A stretch of 64,000 nt of DNA. Origin: Pseudomonas japonica. Lineage in GTDB: Bacteria; Pseudomonadota; Gammaproteobacteria; Pseudomonadales; Pseudomonadaceae. Within the stretch, counting starts at the first letter, position 1; every line of letters starts with the position of its first letter. Positions 56,571 through 64,000 of the stretch are shown here, in pieces. The DNA lies in assembly GCF_900188455.1 (NCBI RefSeq), contig NZ_FZOL01000001.1:248001-312000 (forward strand). Direction: 5' to 3'. The position numbers and the translations under genes are program-made. Under the pieces are notes generated by a model, which worked only from the letters and a program-made list of their open reading frames with translations, was not told where the DNA came from and ran no database searches.

Positions 56571-56959
56571 GCGGGCGATGCTCCTGCGGCGGGACCACGG
56601 ACGGGGTGTGCGACGGGCACGGCAAGGTCGAGCGGGTGGGCTCCATATTGTTCACCTTTTATGTCGGAGCTGGGGTTGGCGCGGGCGAGGCGCCGATGTC
56701 ACTGGCAGGACCGAAACGGAAAAGCGACGCGCAGGCGCGCGGACGCCGGGGCGTCAGGCAGCGGCGCTGTTGTTTTTCCTTATCGGGCGCTGGGCAAGGT
56801 GGGAAAAATAAGAAACGATCTGGCTGGATTGTGTCAAGTAAATCGTTACATTATTTTTCTTTCATGAATTTCCATCGCTCTTTTCCGCGGTTTTCATCGC
56901 GGCGACGACATTTTCGGTCGGAACAAGGATTTTTCTGTCCGTAAAAATTGACGCTCTGT
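56571..56959. other. Gene-free region upstream of the APC permease
   Basis: About 390 bp. The half nearer 56.9 kb is unusually AT-rich (for example GTAAATCGTTACATTATTTT), a probable promoter and possible nucleoid-protein target. I see no convincing gene or hairpin. Confidence 0.4.
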
Positions 56960-58681
56960 TCAGCGCGCATAGATCAGTTTCCCGGCGAACCAGGTCTGCT
57001 CCACGCGGGTGTCGCGCAGCGCTCGCGCGTCGACACTGAGCACGTCGCGGTCGAGCACGATCATGTCGGCCTGCTTGCCCGGCGCGAGCGAGCCGATGCT
57101 CTGCTCCAGGCGCATCGCCCGCGCGGCATTCAGGGTGTAGGCCTGGAGCATGGTCTGCCGGTCGATGGCTTCGTCGGCATTCAGCACGCCTTTCGGGCCC
57201 TCGCGGGTGATCGCCTGGTAGATGGCCTTCCAGGGTTCCGGGGTGCTGATCGGCCAGTCGCTGGCGCCGGCGATGGTCGCGCCGTGCTTGAGCAGCGAGC
57301 GCGCCGGGAAGGTGTGCTGGAAGGCCATGGCGCTCACGTAGGGTTTGACCAGGTCGAGGTTGGCGGCGTCGGCGGCGGCCCAGTACAGCTGCATCGAGGC
57401 GATCACGTCGAGCTGCTTGAACCGCGCGTATTCCCGCGGGTTGACCAGTTGCAGGTGGGTGATGGAGTGGGGAATGCCGCTGTTGCGCTCGCGGCGCGCC
57501 TGTTCGATACCGTCGAGGGCGGTGCGTACCGCGCGGTCACCGATGGCGTGGACATGCACCAGCCAGCCGCGGGCGTCGGCAGCGCTGACCAGTTCGCCGA
57601 AATGCGCGGGATCGAGCAACAGCTCGCCGCGCTGCCCGGAGTTGCGGTAAGGCTCCAGCATCGCCGCGCTCTGCGCCGGCATCTCCGCGACGCCATCGGC
57701 GAAGACCTTGATCCCCGGCAGGGTGAGATTGGGCACGCCGAGAAACTGCTGGCGCACCTTGTCCAGTTCGTCCAGGTCGGCGGGGCCGGCCTTGGCGTCG
57801 GCCATCAGCAGGGCCGCGACGTGGGCGGTCAGCTCGCCGTTCTCGGCCAGTTCCCGGTACACCGGCAACACCCCCAGCGAGTCGTTGCGCACATCGGCGC
57901 CGGGCAGCTCGTTGGCCAGCGGGTCCATCCAGCCGGTGATTCCCAGCTGTTTCGAGTATTCCAGGGCCTGGCGTCCGGCCCTCAGCAAGGTCTCGCGGGA
58001 CAGCGGCGGGAGCAGGTCGCTGACCGGGTACAGCGCGGCATCGACGAGAAAGCCGTTGGGGCTGCCGTCGGCGTGCTGGCCGATGGTGTTGCGGGACTCG
58101 GCCGGCAGCGCGGCGATGCGCCTGGCGTCGATACCGGCGCGCTGCAGCAGGGCCTGGTTGGCCCAGCCGGTGTGCATGTCGTTGGCGGCGAAGAGCACCG
58201 GCTGCGTGGCCCATTCGCCGTGGTTGAAGCGTTGTTCGAGGGCGGCGATATCGTCCCAGTAGCTCACCGGCAGGCCGGCGACACTGAGGAATTCTCCCCG
58301 CCGCGCCTTGCCGTCGTCGCGCCACTGGCGCAGGCGGCGTTCCAGTTCGTCGAGGGGCAGTTGCTCGCCCGCGAGGTCGGCCAGCTCCCTCTGCAGGCCG
58401 CCCTTGATGGCGTGGGAGTGGGAGTCGAGCATGCCGGGCAGCAACAGCTTGCCGCCCAGGTCGATGACCCGCGTGGTCTCGGTCTTCAGGCCCAGTACCG
58501 TCTGGTCCGAGCCCACCGCGACGATCCGCGCGCCGTCCACCGCGACCGCCTGCTGCAAGGGCTGGCCCGGTTCGGCGGTGTAGACCCGGGCGTTGTGCAG
58601 GATCAGGTCGACGGCCGCGACACTCGGCAGTGCGCTGCAGGCCAGGCTGGCGCCGAGCGCGATGGTCAGGAAGCGGTTCAT
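56960..58681 (-). CDS. Exported amidohydrolase (YtcJ-like)
   Basis: 573 residues with a signal peptide (RFLTIALGASLACSALPSVA, cleaved near residue 23). The amidohydrolase metal site starts with LLLPGMLDSHSHAIKGG (HxH) and continues with VHVHAIGDRAVRTAL and GATIAGASDWPISTP (the final Asp). YtcJ/NfdA-like proteins of this size cleave N-acyl or N-formyl amines. The product location (periplasm) and the APC permease next to it suggest that it releases an amine or amino acid for import. Confidence 0.85.
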   Translation of the reverse strand: MNRFLTIALGASLACSALPSVAAVDLILHNARVYTAEPGQPLQQAVAVDGARIVAVGSDQTVLGLKTETTRVIDLGGKLLLPGMLDSHSHAIKGGLQRELADLAGEQLPLDELERRLRQWRDDGKARRGEFLSVAGLPVSYWDDIAALEQRFNHGEWATQPVLFAANDMHTGWANQALLQRAGIDARRIAALPAESRNTIGQHADGSPNGFLVDAALYPVSDLLPPLSRETLLRAGRQALEYSKQLGITGWMDPLANELPGADVRNDSLGVLPVYRELAENGELTAHVAALLMADAKAGPADLDELDKVRQQFLGVPNLTLPGIKVFADGVAEMPAQSAAMLEPYRNSGQRGELLLDPAHFGELVSAADARGWLVHVHAIGDRAVRTALDGIEQARRERNSGIPHSITHLQLVNPREYARFKQLDVIASMQLYWAAADAANLDLVKPYVSAMAFQHTFPARSLLKHGATIAGASDWPISTPEPWKAIYQAITREGPKGVLNADEAIDRQTMLQAYTLNAARAMRLEQSIGSLAPGKQADMIVLDRDVLSVDARALRDTRVEQTWFAGKLIYAR

Positions 58682-58895
58682 GCAAGGCCCTTATCGTTGG
58701 TGGTGATGGGCGCAGCCTAGTCAGGCGGCGAGGGCAGTTAAACGCACGGGCCGGCACAACTTTTTTTGCCTTGGGGAAAAAATCAATTGCCGTGGTGCAA
58801 GGGCAGCGCGCAGCAATGCCATTTGCCGGTTTTGCCAGCGCGGCCAATACTCGGGTGTTTTCCCTCTGTTCTTTTGTGCCCACCAGGAAGCAACC

Positions 58896-59810
58896 ATGGA
58901 CAAGATGACGGCCCTGACCATCTTCGTCGCCGCCGCCGATCACGGCAGTTTCAGCCGCGCGGCGGAGCAACTGGGCAAGACTCCTTCGGCGGTGACCAAG
59001 GCCGTCGCCCATCTGGAAAGCGAGCTGGGCGTGCGCCTGTTCGAACGCACCACCCGGCGCATGGCCCTGACCGAGGCCGGTGCGCGCTACCTGGAGGGCG
59101 CGCGCCAGGCGCTGATGCACCTGCAACGGGTGACCGAGGAGGTGCAGCAACTGCAGCACGAACTGCGCGGCACCCTGCGCATCACCGCGCCGCCGTCGTT
59201 CGGGCCGGCGTTTCTCAACCAGGTGTGCTGCCGCTTCCTGCGCGAGCATCCGCAGGTGCGCCTGGACGTGAACCTGAACGATGCCAACGAAGACCTGATC
59301 GATGGCGGTTACGACCTGTCGCTGCGCGACGGTCCTACCGACCAGCCGGAACTGATCGCCCAGCCGCTGATCGAGAACCGCGTGGTGCTGTGCGCCAGCC
59401 CCGCGTACCTGGCGCGCAACGACGAGGCCATCACCCTGGACAGCTATGCCCGGCACGACTGGCTGCTGTTGCGCCATCCGCTGATCAACCGTGGCCACTG
59501 GTGGATCGAGCAGGACGGCCAGACGATCCGGGTGCGCCAGCCGACCCCGCGGCTGCTGAGTGACAACTTCGATTTTCTCCTGGCCTGCCTGCTCGATGGC
59601 CAGGGCCTGCAGTTCGTGCCGACCTGGGCGGCGGCGCCGTACCTGAGTCGCGGCGAACTGGTCGAGGTGATGCCGGAGTACTGGCGTTCGGTCAGTGGGT
59701 TCGGGCCCTGGGTGCATGTGCTGTACCTGCCGCACCGGCGCAACACGCGCAAGGTGCAGGCGTTCATTGCCTTGTTGCATGAGCAGTTGCGGGGGCAGGG
59801 GTTGGAGTGA
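58896..59810 (+). CDS. LysR-family regulator (CrgA-like)
   Basis: 304 residues. HTH AAEQLGKTPSAVTKAVAHLESELG; wing RLFERTTRRMALTEAGARYL; effector domain with LRITAPPSFGPAFLNQVCCR and PWVHVLYLPHRRNTRKVQAF. It is divergent from the amidohydrolase gene, with about 215 bp between, so it is the best candidate regulator of that operon. Confidence 0.88.
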   Translation: MDKMTALTIFVAAADHGSFSRAAEQLGKTPSAVTKAVAHLESELGVRLFERTTRRMALTEAGARYLEGARQALMHLQRVTEEVQQLQHELRGTLRITAPPSFGPAFLNQVCCRFLREHPQVRLDVNLNDANEDLIDGGYDLSLRDGPTDQPELIAQPLIENRVVLCASPAYLARNDEAITLDSYARHDWLLLRHPLINRGHWWIEQDGQTIRVRQPTPRLLSDNFDFLLACLLDGQGLQFVPTWAAAPYLSRGELVEVMPEYWRSVSGFGPWVHVLYLPHRRNTRKVQAFIALLHEQLRGQGLE

Positions 59811-59833
59811 GATTGGTTTTCCCGCCGAACTTT

Positions 59834-59933
59834 GTAGGAGCTGGCTTGCCTGCGAAGGACCGCAGGGCGGTCCCAGACCTCACCGCAATCGGGGACCGCG
59901 TTGCGGTCCTTCGCGGGCAAGCCTCGCTCCTAC
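59834..59933. repeat. REP palindrome pair
   Basis: Opposed units (GTAGGAGCTGGCTTGCCTGC and GCAAGCCTCGCTCCTAC) downstream of the LysR gene. Confidence 0.85.
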
Positions 59934-60097
59934 AGGGATTGTGCGAGGGCATGTCCGATCTGTTCCAATCCGGCACAAAAGTTGTGCGCTCTCTGACGAT
60001 GATCCCTGCCGCCCCGCTGGATAGTCTGCCCCTGCACGTCCGAGCGTGATTCTTTCCCGGACAGCACAGATGGCGCTTTCCACAGGAGCTACCCGCA

Positions 60098-61168
60098 GTG
60101 AAGATTCATACCCTCGTCAGCGAGATCCGCGACCCCCTCGAACGTGGCCGCGAGATCGGTGAGCGTTTCGCCGAGCAGATCCGCCACACCACCGGCCTCT
60201 ACCTGGATTTCTTTCCCCAGGTCGGCGTGTCCCTGGGTGACGCCGAGCGCATCGGCGACAACAGCCTGGCCGCGCTGCAAGCCTGGAGCCCGGGGCTGGC
60301 AGCGGAAGTCATCGGCATGGCCAAGGGCGCCGCGGTCCCGCTGTGGCAACTGGCAAGCCTGAACGCCCGCACCGAAGTCCTCGCCGCGCGCACCCGCCAC
60401 AGCGAATGCTCCACCACTGTCTTCGCCCCGCCCGGCGCGCAGGCACCGCGCACCCTGCAGACCTGGGACTGGCACGACTGCCTGTGCCCCCACGGCCTGA
60501 TGCTCGACTTGCACACCGCGCGTGGCATGCAGGTGAAGCTGTTCTGCGAGTTCGGCATGCTGGCCAAGCTGGGGGTGAACAGCGCCGGTCTGGGCCTGCA
60601 TTTCAATATCCTGCATCACGCCAGCGACCACGACGGCGGCGGCGTGCCGGTGCATGCCATTGCCCGCCGCGTGCTGGAAGAAGCGAGCAGCGTCGATGAG
60701 GCCATCGAGCTGGTGCGTTCGGCGCGGGTCAGCGCCTCCACGGTATTGACCGTGTTTTCCCGCGAAGACCGCAGCCCGCGGGCAGTGAGCATCGAGATGA
60801 GCCCGCAGCGCACCGCGCTGGTCCTGCCTCGCGAGGACGGCTGGCTGCTGCACACCAATCATTTCCTCGATCCGCAGCTCAGCCTCGGCGAGCAGGTGGC
60901 GGACCGTGCCGATACCCACTGCCGCCTCGACCACCTGCAGCAGGTGATCGCCGGGATGGACAACCCGGACCTGCGTGCCCGCGCCGAAGCCATGTGCGGC
61001 GCCGCCGGTGACAGCGCGCCGATCTGCTTCCACCCGGACCTCTCCCTGCCTGGCACCGAGCGCTGGGAAACCCTGCTCAGCGTGGGCATCGACACGCAGC
61101 GTTGCCTGCTGGAATACGTGGCGGGCACGCCGCTGCACCTGGCCAAGGCCGGCTTCGAACGTTTCTGA
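60098..61168 (+). CDS. C45-family acyltransferase/amidohydrolase
   Basis: 356 residues of the Ntn-hydrolase C45 (acyl-CoA:6-APA acyltransferase-like) family. The self-processing nucleophile is Cys104 in RHSECSTTVFAPP; LQTWDWHDCLCPHGLMLDLH follows as the usual second conserved block. Such proteins cut or transfer acyl groups on amines or peptides. GAGCTACCCGCAGTG before the ATG is a plausible ribosome site. An MHS transporter follows 50 bp later, separated by a hairpin, so it may import the substrate. Confidence 0.82.
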   Translation: MKIHTLVSEIRDPLERGREIGERFAEQIRHTTGLYLDFFPQVGVSLGDAERIGDNSLAALQAWSPGLAAEVIGMAKGAAVPLWQLASLNARTEVLAARTRHSECSTTVFAPPGAQAPRTLQTWDWHDCLCPHGLMLDLHTARGMQVKLFCEFGMLAKLGVNSAGLGLHFNILHHASDHDGGGVPVHAIARRVLEEASSVDEAIELVRSARVSASTVLTVFSREDRSPRAVSIEMSPQRTALVLPREDGWLLHTNHFLDPQLSLGEQVADRADTHCRLDHLQQVIAGMDNPDLRARAEAMCGAAGDSAPICFHPDLSLPGTERWETLLSVGIDTQRCLLEYVAGTPLHLAKAGFERF

Positions 61169-61176
61169 GCCAACCC

Positions 61177-61200
61177 GGTGCCGCCGCCAAGGGCGGCACC
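61177..61200 (+). terminator. Intercistronic hairpin
   Basis: GGTGCCGCC (61177-61185) pairs with GGCGGCACC (61192-61200) with a 6-nt loop. No T-run follows, so it more likely tunes expression between the two genes than ends transcription. Confidence 0.5.
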
Positions 61201-61220
61201 CGTCAATGAGAACAACAACA

Positions 61221-62549
61221 ATGACTGTGCAAGTTTCCCGCTCCGCAATGCGGACCTTCTGCGTTTCAGGTCTGGGCACCGCGCTGGAGTTCTACGACTT
61301 CATCATCTATGGCACCGCCGCCGCCCTGGTGTTTCCCCAGGTGTTCTTCCCCGACCTCGATCACCTCACCGCGACACTGGTGGCGTTCAGTGCCTTTGGC
61401 GCGGGGTTCTTCGCCCGGCCGCTGGGCGGCCTGGTGTTCGGTCACTACGGTGACCGCATCGGCCGGCAGAAGGTGCTGGTCACCACGCTGCTGCTCATGG
61501 GCCTGAGCACGTTCCTCATCGGTTGCCTGCCGAGCCACGCCAGCATCGGCGTGGCGGCGCCGATCCTGCTGGTGCTGCTGCGTCTGGTCCAGGGTTTTGC
61601 CGCCGGTGGCGAATGGGGCGGTGCGGCGTTGTTCGGCATCGAATCGGCGCCGCCGGGACGGCGCGGGTTGTGGGGCAGTTTCACCAGCATGGGCATCGGT
61701 GTCGGCGGGATTCTCGGCGCGGCGGTGTTCGCCGTGGTCAGCGCGGCGGCCGACGACAACCTGGTGGATTTCGCCTGGCGCATACCGTTCTGGCTCGGCG
61801 GCACGCTGGTGCTGATCGGTCTGTATGCCCGCCTGCGCATGCCGGTCGCGGCCACGCCCGCGCTTGCCGAACCGGTTCGCGCGCCGCTGGCCGAGGCGCT
61901 GCGCCAGCGTCCGCGGCAGTTGCTGCTGTGCACCGGAGTCGCCTTCGGGTACTGCACCATCGCCTACATCGGCAGCACCTTTTTCCTGACCTATGCGACC
62001 CAGGTCGGCTACGGCAGCACCGAGGCGCTGATGTTCGATCTCACCCTGTCGGTGGCCATCGTGCTGTCGGCGCCGTTGTTCGGCCATCTGAGCGACCGTC
62101 TGGGGCGGCGCGCGGTGATGGTCTTCGGCGCACTGGTCATGGCCCTGGGACTGTTCGCTTTCTTCAGCCTGGTCGGCATGAAGAGTTTCACCGTCGCGCT
62201 GTTCGCCTACGGCCTGGCGGGAGCCTTGATGGGCGCGACCCAGGGACCGATCCCGGCGTTTCTCGGTGAGCAGTTCCCACGCAGCATGCGCTACTCGGGC
62301 ATTTCCGCCAGCTACCAGATCGGTGCCGCGCTGGGTGGCGGAACGGCGTCGAGCATCGCCACGGCGATCCTGATTCTCACCGATCACGACCCGATGGGCG
62401 TGGCCTGGTACGGGACGGCGGCGCTGGTGCTGGTGGCGGTGTGTTCGTTGCTGTTGCGCGAGACATCGCAGTTGAGCATGGAGGCGATCGATGTGCAGGG
62501 ACAATCGGCGGTGACGGGCGCTGAGCGTCTTCAGGCGAGGGAAGGCTAG
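61221..62549 (+). CDS. MHS-family MFS transporter
   Basis: 442 residues from ATG 61221 (MTVQVSRSAMRTFCVSGLGT); an in-frame ATG at 61206 would add MRTTT. MHS motifs are GTALEFYDFIIYGTAAALVF (TM1), RPLGGLVFGHYGDRIGRQKV, and RLVQGFAAGGEWGGAALFGI (TM5). Substrates of this subfamily are organic acids, betaines or amines. It is downstream of the C45 enzyme, so import of an acyl-amine or its product is plausible. Confidence 0.85.
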   Translation: MTVQVSRSAMRTFCVSGLGTALEFYDFIIYGTAAALVFPQVFFPDLDHLTATLVAFSAFGAGFFARPLGGLVFGHYGDRIGRQKVLVTTLLLMGLSTFLIGCLPSHASIGVAAPILLVLLRLVQGFAAGGEWGGAALFGIESAPPGRRGLWGSFTSMGIGVGGILGAAVFAVVSAAADDNLVDFAWRIPFWLGGTLVLIGLYARLRMPVAATPALAEPVRAPLAEALRQRPRQLLLCTGVAFGYCTIAYIGSTFFLTYATQVGYGSTEALMFDLTLSVAIVLSAPLFGHLSDRLGRRAVMVFGALVMALGLFAFFSLVGMKSFTVALFAYGLAGALMGATQGPIPAFLGEQFPRSMRYSGISASYQIGAALGGGTASSIATAILILTDHDPMGVAWYGTAALVLVAVCSLLLRETSQLSMEAIDVQGQSAVTGAERLQAREG

Positions 62550-62723
62550 GGGACGTGGGCCCTCTCGCATGGCCCAAGCGTTGCCGGGCTACTCGACAGC
62601 GCACCTTTCGGTAGTCAAGCGTCCACGCAGAATCAAACGGATTTCCGGAGTTTTGCTAGCCGAAAACCCTCGCCAGGGGGGGTGCGTTCACCTCGAAAAT
62701 CGCCAAAATTCCTCGGTACCAAC

Positions 62724-62745
62724 TATTCCTCGGCTTAGAGGAATA
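62724..62745. other. Inverted repeat upstream of the fused acyl-CoA dehydrogenase
   Basis: TATTCCTC and GAGGAATA with a 6-nt loop lie 20-40 bp before the start codon, and a second ATTCCTCGG lies 16 bp upstream. It could be an operator or an RNA hairpin next to the ribosome site. Confidence 0.5.
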
Positions 62746-62764
62746 GGAAGAGGAGGAGGAAGAA

Positions 62765-64000
62765 ATGCTGAAGCATGAGTGTGCCAGTTCAACTTCGCAT
62801 GAAGTTTTGCCAAGCGACGAAGAGCGAGGAATGCTGCAAGAAAGCCTGCGCCGATTACTGATGCGCTTGTGGCCCGTCGATCAGGCGCTGGCGCTTGCAG
62901 CCAGCCCGCGCGCCATTGCGTCGATTTGGCGGGAGTTTGCTGAGCAAGGTCTCACGAGTCTCGGCAGTGAACCTGCCGAAGGTGGTCTGCGGGAGATCGT
63001 CCTGGCCCTGGAAGAGTTGGGCCGCGCGGGGTGCCCAGCACCGCTTGTAGACGCGGTGATTGCCAACATTGTCCTGGGGTCCATGCGCAGCAATTCGGAT
63101 GAGGCGGTGTCGCTGCTGACCGCGCTTCATCAAGGCGAAGCTACCGTCAGCTTCGCCTTGGCTGGCTTCGATGGCGATCCGCATGCAGGGCGATTGCAAC
63201 TGACCAACGGGAAGTTGCAAGGCCGAGCTGCATTTATTGAGGGCGCTGCATTCGCCACCCACCTGCTGGTGCTTGCTGAACCCGGACCAATGCTGGTGAT
63301 CGTGCCACGCGATGCGCCAGGCCTAATCATTGAAGAAGCTCCTGGTTTGGCAGTCCCTCCCATGGCGACTGCACGTTTCGACCTGGAGTCCGCAAGCGCG
63401 CTTGAGCTCTCATGCGAACAAGCAGAAGACCTGCATCAGATTGCCGGGCTTGCCTTGTTGGCGCGCGCACTGGGTGCAGCCCAGCGAGGCTTCGACTTGG
63501 CCGTCGAGTACTCCAAGGAGCGACATCAGTTCGGTCAACCTATCGGCCGATTCCAGGCGTTGCAACATAAGTTCGCGAACAGCTTGATGGGGCTCGAGGC
63601 TGCGCGCTTGATGTTGCACAACGCTGCCAAAAGTTACGACTACGGTTTGGCGGAGTGGCGAACGCTCGGTGCCTGCGCGCGTGCTTTCTCCAGTCCCGCA
63701 TTGCGCCAGGTGGCGATCGAGACACATCACGTCTTTGGGGCCATTGGCTACTCGGAAGAGCATGAGGCGCCACGACACTTTCGACGTGTACATGCGGACC
63801 TGGCGCGTCATGGCGGAGTGCGTCGCGCGCGTGAACAACTGGCTCGCGCACTGATTGACCAAGGGCTGACACTTCCAGAGCACGACCTGGGGGCAGAAGG
63901 TAACGCCTTCCGCAATGAGGTTCGGGGCTGGTTGAAAGAGAACTGGGACGCCGCTAGCCAAACGCGTGGTGAAGAGCGCCCCTATGAAGAGTGGGGATTC
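62765..64000 (+). CDS. Two-domain (fused) acyl-CoA dehydrogenase, truncated by window end
   Basis: Open from ATG 62765 (AGAGGAGGAGGAAG upstream) to the right edge, 412 codons. The first about 365 residues form an acyl-CoA dehydrogenase: LEELGRAGCPAPLVDAVIAN (mid-domain), YSKERHQFGQPIGRFQALQH (C-terminal helix signature) and HHVFGAIGYSEEHEAPRHF (FAD-loop motif). A linker (LTLPEHDLGAEGNAFRNEVR) is followed by a segment like the N terminus of a second such domain. Base composition is lower in GC than the rest. Fused ACADs are best known from actinobacterial steroid or fatty-acid side-chain degradation; the substrate here is not known. Confidence 0.7.
   Translation, partial: MLKHECASSTSHEVLPSDEERGMLQESLRRLLMRLWPVDQALALAASPRAIASIWREFAEQGLTSLGSEPAEGGLREIVLALEELGRAGCPAPLVDAVIANIVLGSMRSNSDEAVSLLTALHQGEATVSFALAGFDGDPHAGRLQLTNGKLQGRAAFIEGAAFATHLLVLAEPGPMLVIVPRDAPGLIIEEAPGLAVPPMATARFDLESASALELSCEQAEDLHQIAGLALLARALGAAQRGFDLAVEYSKERHQFGQPIGRFQALQHKFANSLMGLEAARLMLHNAAKSYDYGLAEWRTLGACARAFSSPALRQVAIETHHVFGAIGYSEEHEAPRHFRRVHADLARHGGVRRAREQLARALIDQGLTLPEHDLGAEGNAFRNEVRGWLKENWDAASQTRGEERPYEEWGF

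Noticed and set aside
57537..59780. 747-codon minus-strand frame across the amidohydrolase/LysR junction
   Set aside because: Spans two well-supported genes in the wrong frame or strand; Arg/Pro/Gly-rich shadow.

Overview
The window is about 64 kb of GC-rich chromosomal DNA from a Pseudomonas, most likely of the P. putida/P. fluorescens lineage. Three things support this: the pca (protocatechuate) operon is followed closely by a TtgABC/TtgR-type RND efflux locus, as in P. putida; ten clusters of Pseudomonas-type REP palindromes (core GTAGGAGC...CTTGCCCGCGAA) lie between genes; and a kgtP/two-component/bglX block occurs in P. putida-like order. I recognised no rRNA, tRNA, CRISPR array, prophage or intact IS element. 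Most intergenic gaps are short.

Layout. 1-6.1 kb: the pcaI(partial)-J-F-T-B-D-C operon, which takes carboxymuconate down to succinyl-CoA and acetyl-CoA and includes a transporter. 6.2-10.4 kb: a small Mpo1-like membrane protein, a Crp/Fnr regulator, a LysR regulator and an OprD-family porin. 10.4-17.1 kb: ttgC-ttgB-ttgA (minus strand) divergent from ttgR, with a recognisable TtgR operator between them. 17.2-29.3 kb: mixed transporters and metabolism (DMT exporter, DHA2 MFS pump, three LysR/AraC regulators, an MBL-fold protein, an NAD(P)-binding protein, an AruI-type 2-ketoarginine decarboxylase, a flavin reductase, a DGFDRT-repeat periplasmic protein and a four-repeat membrane protein). 29.4-36.5 kb: an alpha-ketoglutarate permease with a good sigma-54 promoter and two palindromic upstream sites, the sigma-54 response regulator and sensor kinase likely to control it, and a periplasmic beta-glucosidase. 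36.6-40.0 kb: a LemA-TPM-TPM group and a methyltransferase.

40.0-43.5 kb is the most unusual part. A 278-codon gene of unknown function is tandemly duplicated with its leader. It is followed by three copies (one intact but chimeric, one frameshifted, one remnant) of a small gene. The leaders of two of these copies share a stem that has changed by compensatory mutation and that ends at the Shine-Dalgarno sequence, so it is probably a structured regulatory RNA. Next to it is one of two copies of a roughly 450 bp MITE-like element; the other lies at 51.6-52.1 kb in the opposite orientation.

43.5-47.9 kb: a cell-surface signalling cassette (ECF sigma, FecR-like anti-sigma, TonB receptor with STN domain), probably for iron or haem. 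47.9-53.1 kb: a DUF4917-like protein, a LysE-type exporter, a SulP/STAS anion transporter and a CDF-family transporter. 53.1-62.5 kb: a chemoreceptor, an APC permease, a secreted amidohydrolase, a LysR regulator, a C45-type acyltransferase/amidohydrolase and an MHS transporter, which together look like sensing, uptake and hydrolysis of amide or amine compounds. From about 62.6 kb the base composition falls and a fused (two-domain) acyl-CoA dehydrogenase begins and runs off the end, suggesting the edge of a separately acquired catabolic block.
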